Positions 51,447 to 62,809 of a DNA stretch of 64,000 nucleotides are shown here, piece by piece. The notes beneath the pieces were generated by a model. It had not been told where the DNA came from. It was given only the letters and a program-made list of their open reading frames with translations, and made no database searches. Position numbers and translations under genes: made by a program. Each line of letters begins with the position of its first letter. Position 1 is the stretch's first letter. The DNA is from Eublepharis macularius (lineage: Eukaryota > Chordata > Lepidosauria > Squamata > Eublepharidae): positions 95,635,001 through 95,699,000 of the forward strand of contig NC_072800.1 in the NCBI RefSeq assembly GCF_028583425.1. The letters are read 5' to 3'.

Positions 51447-54400
51447 ATGCGGGCGGCGACCCTCCTGGCCTGGCTGCGGCCGGCGCTGCCGCTGCTGCTG
51501 GGCCTGTCGCTGGGCTGCAGCCTCGGCCTCCTGCGCGCCTCCTGGGGCCAGCCCGACCCGGACCCCGCCGCCGCCGCCTGCCCGGGCCCCGCCGCCCCCG
51601 CAGGCCCAGGCCCGGAGGCAGGCGGCGCCGGGGGGCGGCCGGGCCCGGACCCCGCCCAGGAGGAGTTCCGCCCGCGCATCGTGCCCTACGCCCGCGACCC
51701 CAGCAAGCCCGCCCGGAAGGTGCTCAGGTAGGCCGGCGGGGGCTGGGCTGGGCCTCGGAGGGCCCGGAGCGCTCCCCTGGGGGGGCTCTGGAGCGGCCCT
51801 TGTAGCTGCGAGGGTTGCGGTTGCTGTCCGCGCCGGATCGATCCAAGGCCTCGGTGCGGAAAGCCCAGGTTATATGTACCCTAGGGCACGTGCTGTTTTG
51901 CCAGGGGCCGGGTGACCGGGTGCACTCCTTTCCCCTGCAGGACGCGGTATGTGCAGACGGAGCTGGGTTTCCGGGAACGTCTCTTCGTGGCGGTGCTGAG
52001 CTCTAAGGCTACCCTGAATACTTTGGCTGTGGCTGTCAACAAGACTGTGGCCCATCACTTCTCTCACCTGCTGTACTTCACAGGCCTGCGCGGCGCCAAG
52101 GCACCGCATGGCATGACCCTGGTGTCCCATGGCGACGAGCGCCCCGTCTGGCTGATGTACGAGACAGTGCGCTACATCCACCAGCACTTGGGGGCCGACT
52201 ACGACTGGTTCTTCGTCATGCAAGACGATACCTATGCCCGTGCTGAGCAGGTGAAGGCCCTGGTTAGCCACCTCAGCATCAACCAGGACGTCTACCTGGG
52301 TCGGGCAGAGGAGTTCATCGGAGGGGATGAGCAGGCCCGGTATTGCCATGGGGGCTTTGGCTATCTTCTTTCTCGCAGTCTGCTGCTGAAGCTGCACCCC
52401 TACCTGGACAGCTGTCGGAACGAAATCCTCAGCGTGCGTCCAGATGAATGGCTGGGGCGATGCATTGTGGACTTCCTGGGCGTCAGCTGCGTGTCAGAAC
52501 ATCAGGTACCTGCCATGGTCAAAGGTCTGAGGCTCCAGAATGGGGTTGAGATGACTCTGTTTTGTAGGAGTAGGAAGGATTCTTACAAACGATGGGCCGC
52601 AGGTATGGCCAGACCTCTTCTGTTTCTCCAGGAATGTCTTTCTAACATACTGATCAATTTCAAGAAACTGTTACAGCAACTGCTAAGTGCAAGAGGGTTG
52701 TTTCGGCATAGAGTAGACAGAAAAGCATTTCTCAGTACCATGAAGCAATGAGAGTTTTATGTACAGAAAAAAAAATTCAGAAAGGACTGTATGAAGGTAG
52801 CACGTGTACAGTCTTGGGGTGGGGGGGCGCCACGTGTGGCCTGTTGCAGTGAAAGTAACCTAGAGTCCTGTGGCTCTTTCAAGCGTGACAGCAGATGCGA
52901 GCCAATCACCAGATCCGCTCGGGGTAGGGAAAAGCTACAGGGAAAGAGGCATTTGTCTCTGTCAAATCAGGGTAGCCACACAGAAAACCATCAGGCAGAT
53001 ACCAAGAGGGGGGAGGAGGAGGAGGAAACGAGAGGGGACAACAGCACAGAGTGCTGAAGTGCTGGATGACTTCAACTATCTGGGCGAACGTGCTCACGTC
53101 ATGCCATAAAAAAAGTTTTCTAGGTACCATAATTGACCAATTTACGTTGGACCAATTGGTTACAGAGCTAGCCAGACAGGGAGCGATCTTGGACTTGGTT
53201 CCGCACAGGGCTCAGGGCCTGCTGAAAGATGTAGAAGTTGCTGCAACAGTTGCCAGCCCTGACTACAACGCTGGTAATTTCAGCATTCATGCCAATGTAA
53301 ACTTGCCCCAAAATAGTAGAGTTTGATTTCAAAGGAGACAATTTTACAAAAATGAGGGAACTGTTCAGAAGGAATTTAAAAGGGAGAATCAAATTTCTCT
53401 AGGATGCTCGGAAGCTATTTAAAACAATACTGATTCAGGCCCCAAAGAATGCCTCTTTCCAGTCTGGAGTGATACAACCAAGTCTCCTAAAAGGTTGTGT
53501 GTGTGTGGTTAGCAACCCAAGTCAAGGTTGCCCTAAAGGGCAAAAAAAAAGTTTCTTCTAAAAAGTGGAGGGTTTCTCTGAACAAGATGAACAGAAAAGG
53601 AGCAAAACAAATGTAAGTTGATAAACAGGGCAATCAGAAAGAGAATTTGAGAAGCAGATAGCCAGAATATTAAGATAAACAATAAGCATTTCTTGAAATA
53701 TGTGAAGAGCAGGATACTGGCTAAGGGAAGTGGTTGGGTCCTGGGATGATGGGGGAGAACCAGGATGGACTTTCACTCCCCTGAGCTGTCATTTTGGAGA
53801 AGGGAGTTTGAAGAAATGAGTAAAATTAAAATGAAAAAAGATGAAGTCCTGAAACTTCTCGACAAACTAAAAACAAATAAGAAGTCTAATCAAAAGATGA
53901 CGCGTGCCCAGTGTTTCTTTAAAAAAACTCAAATGTGAAGTTGTTAATCTTGCTAACAAGTTGTAAGAGAAGGGTGGGCTGCTCCTGCCAGGATCCCCCC
54001 AAAGGACAGCCCTAGTTCTCGGTGGTGCAAAGACCCCGGGAGCAGCGGCCACCAGCCCCTCTGACTATCCCAGAGAGACCAAGAGGCAAGCCTCCGGCCC
54101 CAGGGCACTAAGTTAACTGAAGTCAGCTCTACAAGGTAGGCATTCAGCAGGTTGAGTTCAGATACAAATTATTAACAGGGTAGCGTGTAGCAAATTGGTC
54201 AAGCAACTGGATTCAGATTGAGCCCACACTCAGCTCCACGCCAGAAGTGCAAAACACCAAAGAGCATAGAAGGGTGCAGCAGGAGAAGCAAATTAACAGA
54301 CTTTTTAACTAGGCTAGCATACGCTAAAAATCCCTAAGCTTATTCCAGATGTTACTTTTAAGCAAATAGCAGAATTCAGCAAGAGTTCCTGGTGACAGAT

Positions 54401-57400
54401 CCAAAATCCAGAGGGAGGCCACCTATAGCTTTCCACTTACAGCGTGTCAGAAAGTTTGGTGCCTTCTCTGACAGTTTGGTTTTTACAGACTGCTTTTCTA
54501 AGGCTATATTTTGATTAGTGGAAAGGAAAATAAGAGATGTTGACATTCTTGTAAAGTTACCCTGACTTTCTAACTTTGAGACTGCTTAGCTCAGGAGGAC
54601 GCTTCCCCGAATGTGTGTAGGCCTGCTTCAACAGCACTCATAATGGATGAAAGATTAAAAATTGCCTAACAATTGCAACCAAGCCAGTGCCCCAGCTGCT
54701 GCTGGGACAGGCACTGCCATCTGTCCCAGGGAACCCATGGGTCTTACCTTTACTGCAGAATCTTGTAGCCCACTCAACAGAGGCCCTGGCCAGGCAGAAG
54801 AGGCCAGGGTTGCAGGCAGTGCCTTCCTGTGCATGCCCCAGAAGCCAAGACCTCGGGAGGGCAGGATTGGCTATGAGAGAAGCTAGACAGCCAGGCCAAA
54901 GGCAGGTCCTACAATAGACAGGAAGAGAAACCTGAGCCCGGCCAGGGGCAAGCTCAGCAAACGCCCCTAGCCTGTGGGTGGGCCTGGGAAGAGCCAGAAC
55001 CCTGCCGAGGCGAGGTCTGATACCTGACGCCTGGGAGTGGCCATGCCCTGGGGAGGCCTTCTGGCAGAGGGGCAATTGTCCAATGGGGGGAAGGGTCCTG
55101 GGGGAAAGACAGCAGGGCAGGAGGGGTCTGGTTCAGGAGGGGAAATGAAAGAGGCTTTTGGGAATGGCCAAGTGGAAGAACAGGACTCTGCTCAGAGGTG
55201 GAGAGGGGGGCAAGAGGTGTGAATCTGGGGGAGTGGAGAAGGAATGGGGGGGGCTCGGCCCTCTTCCTCTCCCACTCTGAGGCCACCCTGCGGCCCTGGA
55301 TGGGGAGAAGCCGCACAACAAGGACGTGTAGCTTGTTACCAAAACCAGCACCCCGTACTTGGAGTATGAGAAACAGCAAGCATCACGTGGGTTTTTAAAA
55401 AGGATTCCTGATGGGATCCAGGAAATTACAAGCCAGTTCACTGAACATTAGAAACTGTTATTAAAGAGGGAATTATTAAGCGTACCGAGGAACAGAGCCT
55501 GCTGCAAGGAAATCAGCATGGCCTCTGCAAACCGAAGTCCTGCCTCCCCAGCCTCTTGTAGTCCATTAAGCAAGTTACCAGATGTGGATAAGAGTGATCT
55601 GGCAGACGTGATGGTAGATACTTGGACTTCCAGGAGGCCTTTGACACGGTTCCTCGCCAAAAACGACCGGGCAAGCTTAGCGATCGTGGGTTAAGAGACA
55701 GGATTTGGGGGGGGGGGCATCTCGGCTCCAAAGCATGTCTTTTTAAAATTTTAACAAACTTTTAAGTAGAAAAATATACAAACGTGCATCATTAACATAG
55801 TCAAATGCTGTAAACACTAATATCTCAGCGAAAACGTAGATTGATGCCTAGCACGTGGTATAACATGCTTAAATATGTTAATCATTGCAATGAGGGAGTT
55901 TTTTGCTCATTAAGTTTCAATAAAACAGAAAGTTCTCATAGACCGAAGTCTTGAAAGGCTGGTGGGCCCCCACCCTGACCCCAAGCATGGGGGCGCAACG
56001 GAGGGGCTCGGGGGCAGGAAGGCACGGAATTGGCCTCAAAGGCAAGTTCAGGCAATTCTGCAGCCTGGGTGGGGTTGGGATCCCCCCCCTCCCCCGGCGC
56101 ATGCACACACAAATTGCCAAGCATAGGACCCAGTGGGATGCAGGAGGCAGAGCCCTGGAGAGGAGAGCTTGGGTTCGAATCCCCACTTGGCCTCACAACA
56201 TGCTGGTTGGTTGAGGCCTCTCATTTCTTCTGTGCCCGAGGCAAGAGTATCAAACAACTTGTATGCTTTGCCTTGAGTATGTTGGGGGGGGGGAGTAGAG
56301 GATAGCTGTCAATCATATGTTAGTTAAGCAGTGTCTCCCACTAGGGTGGATGACCACAAATTCTGTCTCTCCTCCCTCCCTCCGCCCAGGGCCAGCTTTA
56401 CCTGTCCTATGAACTAGCCAAGAATGCAGACCCAGAGGAGGAGGAGGGGCAAGGCTTGTGGGGGGCCCTGGCGGTGCACCCCGTCTCTGAGGCTTCCCTC
56501 ATGTATCGCCTACATAGGAGGTTCAGCAGGATCCAGTTGGAGAAGACTTACCTGGAGATTGAGCAGCTGCAGGTAGGGGATCGGGAGGAAACAGGGAGGG
56601 GGCCGGATGCATGGGCGGGCTTGGGTGAGGCGCCGCTTCCATTCTGCTGCCCAGGCTCAGCTTATTCTTGGGGAAAGAAGCAAATGCTTGGAGTTTGGCC
56701 TTGACCTTAGAGGCCCGTCCCACTTCTCCTTTATGCAGGGATTGGTGCAAAGCCCTGGGGGTCAAGTTCTGTGGAGAGAGAGGAGTCTGGGCCATTGTAT
56801 GGAGGTGCTGACCGGGGTGGGGATGGGACACTGGCCTGTGTGTACCACCCTGTCAGTGCAGGCAGTGCTTCAAAGGGAGCAAGTGTTACAGAATTTATTC
56901 CACTCATAGGGAAAGCGTTTCTCTGCAACAGGCAGATGGAAACCAAGTTTCTTTGGCTGCTTCAGGGCACTAGCCACTAAACCACAATGCTGTGCTGAGA
57001 TGCTTGTGTTTTTTCTGATAGTCCGTTTCAACAGGTAGTCAGCCCTCTGACGGAAGAGCGGTCAGAAGTTTGTTTATTCCAGTGTCAAGTGAAAACCTTT
57101 TCTCCCAGCCACAAATCACTTTGAGGATGTGCTATGCAAGCCTGCTGTAGTAAAGAGGGAAGAGCCTCGTGGCTCCTGAAAACCTGGTGTGGCTTGTGTC
57201 GATGCAGAAGCCTTTGTGGACTAGATGCCGCTTCATCAGAGAAAGGATGTGAAACCTTAGTGGGCAGCAATACACGCTGGACCGGGGGTTTGGGGGAGGA
57301 AGTTTAAAAACACTGGAGAGTGAAAGAAGTCGAGTTTTGAAATATCTCAAATCAAATCATAGAATCATAGAGTTGGAAGGGGCCATACAGACCATCTAGT

Positions 57401-59911
57401 CCAACCCCCTGCCCAGTGCAGGATCAGCCTAAAGCATCCCTGACAAAGATTCATCCAGCCTCTTTTTGAAAACTGCCAGTGAGGGGGAGCTCACCACCTC
57501 CCTAGGCAGCTGATTCCACATTTGAACTACTCTGACCGTGAAAAAGTTTTTCCTAATATCCAGCCGGTACCTTTGTGCATGTAATTTAATTGCTTCAGGT
57601 CCTACCCTCTGCTGCCAACTGGAACAGCTCCTTGCTCTTCTCCAAATGACAGCCTTTCAAATATTTAAAGAGAGCAATCATGTCCCCCCCTCAACCTTCT
57701 CTTCTCCAAACTAAACATTCCCAAGGCCCTCAGCCTTTCCTCGTAGGGCTCAGTCTCCAGACCCCTGATCATTCTTGTCGCTCTCCTCTGCACCCTCTCG
57801 ATCTTCTCCACATCCTTTTTGAAGTGAGGCCTCCAGAACTGCACACAATACTCCAGGCGTGGCCTGACCAAGGCAGTATAGAGAGGGGCCATGACCTCCT
57901 GCGATTTCGACGCAATGGCCCCTTTGATACAACCCAGGATTGAATTAGCCTTTTTTGCCGCCCCATCACACTGACTGCTCATATTTAGTTTACAGTCCAC
58001 TCTTACCCCAAGATCCCTTTCACATATACTACTGCCCAGAAGTGTATTCCCCATCCAGTATTTGTGCTTCCCATTTTTGTGGCCCAGATGTAATACTGTG
58101 CACTTGTCTTTGTTGAATCACTTCCTGTTCACAGCTGCCCACTTCTCCAGAGTATTCAGGTCTTGCTGAATTTTAATTCTGTCATCTTGGGTGTTTGCTA
58201 CTCCTCCCAATTTGGTATCATCAGCAAATTTAATGAGCAGCCCTTCCACTCCTTCGTCTTGTATTTGTGGCTTTTTAAAAACCTGCTTTTCCAGCTCTCC
58301 TGCTGCCGCCCCAGCTTTGGATATGTTTCAGGTGACTGAGGTTTCACTTCACACATCTGATGAAGTGGCCGTTAGTCAACAAACAACAAATGGTTTATGC
58401 GGCTGCAAATGTATTAATCTTTAAGATGCCACCACACTCCTGTTTGCTTTAGCCCCCAGCGTGGCCATTCTTCCTGTATTTGGCTTTCCAAAAGGTTGGC
58501 CAGGGGGCTTGGAGAGAGCCAGATGAATCTCCCCAGTGTTGGTGAGCGACCGAGGTGGGCACTTGCGGCTCAAGCCAGAGGAGGGGAGAGCTGATGGTTC
58601 CCATAGGGGAGGTGAATTAACGCGTCTGCTCTTTCCCGGCAGGTGCAGATCCGAAACCTGACTTCTTTAATGCCAGCAGGGGAGGCAGGACTGGCATGGC
58701 CCATTGGCATCGGTGCCCCCTTTGTGCCCAAGTCCCGCTTTGAGGTGATTGGCTGGGAATACTTCACCGAGCAGCACTTGTTCTCCTGCCCCAGCGGGGC
58801 CCCGAAGTGCGAGCTGGTGGGTGCCAGTAAGGCTGACGTGGGTGACATTGTGCAAGCAGCCCTGGAGCAGCTGAACCGCCGCTACCAGCCACAGCTGCGC
58901 TTCCACAAGCGGCAGCTGCTGAACGGGTACCGCCGCTTTGACCCCACTCGGGGCATGGAGTACCAGCTGGATCTCTTGCTGGAAGCCGTCACCCAGAAGG
59001 GCCACAGCCGCCTCCTGGCCAAGCGGGTGAGCCTGGTGCGCCCTCTTAGCAAGGTGGAGATCATCCCCATGCCCTATGTGACGGAGGCCACACGGGTGCA
59101 GCTGGTGCTGCCCCTCACCGTGCAGGATCGGGACTTTGTGGGAAATTTCCTTGATACATTCGCGATGAATTCCCTGGACGCGCACGACAATGCCTGGCTC
59201 ATGCTGCTCTTCGTCTACGACCCGTACGACGCCCAGCGAGTCAGTCAGGTGGACGTTTTTGCTGAAGTCAAGGCCATGGTGGCCGAGCTGGAGAAGCGTT
59301 ATGCGAACGTCAAGATCCCCTGGGTCAGCGTCAAGACAGAGGTCCCTTCCCAGGTGAAGCTGATGGACGTGGTCTCCAAGAAGCACCCTGTCGACACCCT
59401 CTTCTTCCTGGTCAGCGTCTGGACAGAAGTCACGGGGGAGGTCCTGAACCACTGCCGCATGAACGCCATCAGCAACTGGCAGGTCTTCTTCCCCGTACAC
59501 TTCCAAGAGTTCAGCCCCGTGCTGGCCTACCGAGGTGAGCAGGCCTCTTCCTCGTCCTCCAGCACAGACTTCTTGAGGGATGGGCACTTTGACCGGCACG
59601 TCTTTGCCGAGGCCTGCTTCTACAACTCAGACTACCTGGCTGCACGCACAAACCTGGCTGCGGACATCCTGGACAGGGACGAGGCGTTGGAAGGCATGGA
59701 GGTCTCGGAGGTCTTCCTGCGCTATTCTGAGCTGCACCTCTTCCGGGCCGTCGAGCCAGGGCTGGTGCAGAAGCACGCGCTCCGGAGCTGCGACCCACGG
59801 CTGAGTGAGGAGCTGTATCACCACTGTGTCCTCAGCAACCTGGAGGGGCTGGCCTCGCGCTCACACCTCGCCATGGCGCTCTTTGAGCAAGAGCAAGCGA
59901 ACAGCACCTGA
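51447..59911 (+). CDS. CHPF2: Chondroitin polymerising factor 2 (chondroitin glucuronyltransferase), intact, 4 coding exons
   Basis: Coding exons are 51447-51727, 51941-52505, 56390-56572 and 58643-59911. Junctions are GT-AG and the joined frame is 766 codons including the stop; human CHPF2 has 772 residues. It is a type II Golgi protein: a short start MRAATLLAW, then a signal anchor (about 11-30, LPLLLGLSLGCSLGLL), then a Pro/Gly/Ala-rich stem. The lumenal part is the chondroitin N-acetylgalactosaminyltransferase family fold. Landmarks are FVMQDDTY (DDT acidic motif, 188-192), YLGRAEEFIG, ARYCHGGFGYLLS, RPDEWLGRC, MPYVTEATRV, VVSKKHPVDTLFF, FPVHFQEFSP and the end FEQEQANST. N-glycosylation sites include NKT at 127 and NLT at 348. 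With CHSY1/3 and CHPF it builds the GlcA-GalNAc chondroitin backbone. A Ser run (SSSSSS) replaces the Pro-rich linker I recall in mammals. CHPF2 rather than CHPF is chosen by synteny and the last-exon structure. Confidence 0.97.
53040..53960 (+). mobile_element. CR1/L2-clade LINE, endonuclease to pre-RT part
   Basis: In CHPF2 intron 2 the plus frames read DQFTLDQLVTELARQGAILD, LVPHRAQGLLKDVEVAATV and SPDYNAGNFSI. This is the endonuclease end of CR1-like LINEs (FLTQ...EPTRRGALLDLVLT...VGGSLGCSDH). Then come EFDFKGDNFTKMRELFRR and KKDEVLKLLDKLKTNKKSN. The copy resumes at 55,317 after an insertion. It is broken in several places. Confidence 0.8.
53961..55316. mobile_element. Unclassified 1.36-kb insertion inside the LINE
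   Basis: The LINE is interrupted between TGCTAACAAG (to 53,960) and AACAAGGACGTGTAGC (from 55,317). AACAAG is repeated on both sides, as a target duplication would be. The insert has no long coding frame, and I cannot name its family or find clear terminal repeats. Confidence 0.5.
55317..55720 (+). mobile_element. Continuation of the LINE, reverse transcriptase start
   Basis: The plus frames read FLKRIPDGIQEITSQFT, a HGLCKPKSCLPSLL block and YLDFQEAFDTVPRQK. These correspond to the NYRPVSLT, GFRKGRSCLTNLL and DFSKAFDTVPH blocks of CR1-type reverse transcriptase. It is truncated after about 55,700. Confidence 0.8.
56130..56260 (+). repeat. Sauria-type SINE fragment
   Basis: GGGATGCAGGAGGCAGAGCC, then GAGAGCTTGGGTTCGAATCC and CCACTTGGCCTCAC. 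This is the tRNA-derived head with an A-box-like and a perfect GGTTCGAATCC B box. The tail is lost. Confidence 0.55.
57353..58275 (-). mobile_element. CR1 LINE 3' part
   Basis: The minus frame (about 58,054-57,665) reads ERDLGVRVDCKLNMSSQCD, KKANSILGCIKGAIASKS, VRPRLEYCVQFWRPHFKKD and RATRMIRGLETEPYEERL. This is the C-terminal part of CR1 ORF2. The 3' UTR runs to 57,353 and ends in ATAGAATCATAG-type terminal repeats read inverted. One frame stays open for 129 codons, so the copy is fairly young but truncated. Confidence 0.92.
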
Positions 59912-59980
59912 TGGGCGGGGGCAGCTCCAGCAAACCCCGGGGGAGGGGGGCTCAAAGGGTGGGGTTTTATAGGAAGAGCG

Positions 59981-59986
59981 ATTAAA
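59981..59986 (+). terminator. Poly-A signal of CHPF2
   Basis: ATTAAA lies 70 bases after the CHPF2 stop codon. It is the second most common poly-A hexamer, so a very short 3' UTR is implied. A later signal is possible. Confidence 0.6.
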
Positions 59987-60149
59987 GTGATGAGGCCCAA
60001 GTTCCTCGCCTCTTCCACGCCCGTCTCTGTTCCTGCAGGGAGAGTGACCTGGCCGGGGGGGGGGGGGCGGGGGGGAGGCCCTCTGGGTGAGAGCGCAAGG
60101 TGGGGGGCATCATACCCTTTGAGCCTGGGATCCAGCTCCCTGCCCCTCC

Positions 60150-60445
60150 CTTGTGCTGGTGGTGTGTGTGTGTGTATTTATGGTCCGCCTTTCTCGCTGA
60201 GATCCAAGGCAGGCTACGCTCTGCAAGTAAATACAATACAGTGAGGACATTCTCTGAGCAAAAATACAATACGATTAACAATATGATCAGCAGTTAGGAC
60301 TTGCCGTGAAAATGGATACAGTAGGGAAGCGTAGCCGCAAATACAAAAACTACCACAAAGCTGAACAGACACAGAGGAAACCTTTCTGAATGAAAGTGCA
60401 GTTATTTATCAGGACCTCTTTAGCAAGGCTGACTTCCCAGGAGGA
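60150..60445 (-). repeat. L2-type LINE 3' end
   Basis: CCTTTCTCGCTGAGATCCAA and the following CTCTGCAAGTAAATACAATA region match the copy at 9,595. A (GT)n run at 60,159-60,175 sits at its 3' tail. Confidence 0.55.
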
Positions 60446-60449
60446 GGGT

Positions 60450-61119
60450 CTCTGCCTCTCCCCGCCCAGCTCCTGGTGTTCTGCTCCCCCCACAGGCCTA
60501 GTGCTGGGCTGCGTGGAAAGCAAGCGCTTCCCTGGGTCTTGCTGGATGGAAGTTTTCCCCAGCGTGCTCGTGTGTGAGTGGAGCCACAGCCTAGGAGGAT
60601 GGGCGTGGCCTCGGGGTCCGTCCTGCTGAGGCCGGAGACTGCTGCTCTTCCCCTGGGAGCTCTGGGAGGGCAGCTCTGGAGAAGCCTGCAGGGCTGGCTG
60701 GCTTGGGTGGCCAGCAGGCCGCCTCCTCCCCTGAGCCATGTCCCTGCCTTGTCCCAGCTCAGGCGTGCAGAGCGTTGGTGTGGGGGGGGGGAGCTGGAAG
60801 GCAGGTGGGTGCTTGTGGGCGGGTGGCTGATGGCTTGTGGCAACTGTTAATGGTGGGGGGTTGATGGTGTGTGTGTGGGGGGCTGTTAATGGGGGGGGCT
60901 GACTGCCTCCCCATGCCCTGTGGGGTCCTGAGGGTGGTGCTGGATGGGGCAGGTGCTGAGTGGGAAATGCCTTTGTCGCACCGTCTCTGCCTGGAATGCC
61001 GCATCTGGTATCCCAGAATGATGAAAAGGGATCCTTGGGGAGGGGGGGGTGGCCTTTGGGGCTGCTTGGCTAGATGGGTTTTTCCTTCCTGGTTGGCCTC
61101 CTTGCCACACTTGGAGCAG
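60450..61119. other. Intergenic DNA without recognised content
   Basis: It is GC-rich with several G runs and GTGTGTGG stretches (60,780-60,895). No exon is supported on either strand. Confidence 0.4.
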
Positions 61120-61215
61120 CTCCCTGCGATCAACGGGTGGAACTTGCTGCCAGGAGGTGTCTTGGCGGTCCCCAGCTTTGGTGGCTTTTGCAGTGGATTA
61201 GACAAAAGTACAGAC
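61120..61215 (+). repeat. CR1-type LINE 3' fragment
   Basis: The plus frame reads WNLLPGGVLAVPSFGGFCSG, then LDKS. It resembles the CR1 tail W(N/D)SLP..VL..PSL.GFKRGLDK. It is short. Confidence 0.5.
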
Positions 61216-61499
61216 AGCAGATCTCTGGTGACCCACTAGCCGTGTCAGCTAACATGAACCTGCTAGATCGGAGGCCGGGTGCCTCTGACTGCCAGGTGCT
61301 GGGGACAAAGGAGGTGGCAGCTGCCTGGAGGTGTCCGGCCTGCGGGTTTCGGAGGTACAGAATAGGGGCGTGGCCGACTGCACGGATCCAGCGGCTGCTC
61401 CCTACCTGCCCGTGTGCCAAACTGGACAGGCTCGTTCTGACGCGACCAGATTGCGCGCGAGGGTTGACTGGCGTTTTCACAAGGGGTTTGGGGCTTGCT

Positions 61500-62480
61500 G
61501 CTTGGAGGTGCGTAAAACGGAGTGGAGCCGCCTCCCTTCCCCGCCGGCCCGCCGGTGCGGGTAGAGGCTAGGTGCCGGGGCGCCGTAACCTCCGTGGTCC
61601 CTGGCTGTGAATTGCCACGCCGCGGGCCTCGTCCCTTCCCGGGGAGGGGCGGCGGCGGGGCAGAGAGCTGCTCGCCCCTCTCCTGGCTCTCGGGCTGCGC
61701 GGCGCCGGGAGCGAGCCTGGCCAGGGCGCTGGGGGCCCGGGCGTGCGCGCCGTCCCCCGCAGAGCTGCCCGGGTCGCGGCTCCGAAGGCGGCGCCGGCAG
61801 CGAGGGGCGCCTCGCGCGCGTGGCCGGGGCTTCCCCCGGAGCCGCCGGCCAAACCGCGCCGGTGCCCGATTGTGGGGGGGGGGGGCGCGGCTGCCCCCTC
61901 CCGCTTCCTCCCGCAGCATCGCGCAGGCGCCCGCGCCAGAGACGAGACGCCGCGGCCGGGGCGGCCGCACCGACAGCCTGGCTGGACGGGGCTGCGTCGC
62001 CGCGGAGCGCCCGCTTGGCTTGCAAGGTAGGCGGCCCGGCCGCTCGGGGTGGCCTTGCCTGCCTGGCCCGCATCTGCCCTGCCTCTGGCCCGCGCCGTGG
62101 CGGCCCCCTCCTGGCGCAAAGGCGCCGCGGCCCTCAGGCGCCGCTTGGGGGTCCCAGCGCCTCCCGCTGGGCTGGGGCCCGGGGCCGGCTCTCCCGCCTA
62201 AGCACGTGCTGGCCCGGCCCGTCGGGGCTCGGCTAGGCGGCGCAGGCCGGGAGGAGGAGGAGGCGGCGGCGCACGAGCTGGGCTCGGGTTGGCAGAGCCC
62301 GCTCGCCCCCCGCCCCGCCCCCCGCCAGCCCTCGCGCAACGGGGACCCCGGCGCTGCTGGCCGCCCCCCCCCCCGCGCCCCCTTCTGCGGGGCAAGTTGG
62401 GCTGCGGAGCGCTGCTCTGGTCCGGCAGGGCTCTTCTGGTGCCTCCCGCTGCCGGCCGCCCAGGGCACCGCCTTCTCCTT
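61500..62480. promoter_or_regulatory. CpG island not linked to a visible gene
   Basis: There is about 1 kb of dense CG pairs, comparable with the IQCA1L and ABCF2/CHPF2 islands. A GCTTGCAAG|GTAGGC donor-like site at about 62,019-62,033 (plus) could end a non-coding first exon. No coding exon was identified on either strand nearby. Confidence 0.5.
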
Positions 62481-62809
62481 GGCTGGCGCCCATCCCGGCC
62501 TTGCACTTGGAGCTGGAGATGCCCAGGACTTGTGGCCCGGTGCCAAGGGCTCCCATGGGCATCCCGAGCCCCGGGGAGGGCCGCAGGAGAGCGTTTCCGG
62601 AGAGATCGCTGCCGAGACACAGCGGTTCCTCCTGCCCTCCCAGTGGTTTTGCTTTGCTGTCCCTGAGCTGAGTCAGCCTCCCTGGCAGGGAGCGAGGGTG
62701 GGGGTCAGGGGGTCTGAGGGAGCAGGAGACCTGCTGTTTCATGCGCGGGGGTGGGGGTCACATGCCAGCCCCCCCCCCCCGCAAGATCTCTGACATGGAG
62801 GCTGGCTCT

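Noticed and set aside
49977-51731. A 584-codon plus frame ending in CHPF2 exon 1
   Set aside because: Only the part from 51,447 matches CHPF2. The rest lies over ABCF2 exons and the CpG island and has no known motif.
52506-52751. Coding extension of CHPF2 exon 2 past 52,505
   Set aside because: The frame stays open by chance. The GTACC donor at 52,506 and the exact join to the conserved exon at 56,390 show it is intron.
61263-62793. Open frames of more than 400 codons on both strands in the orphan CpG island
   Set aside because: They are Pro/Ala/Gly/Arg-rich, overlap on opposite strands and show no domain; typical of stop-poor CpG islands.
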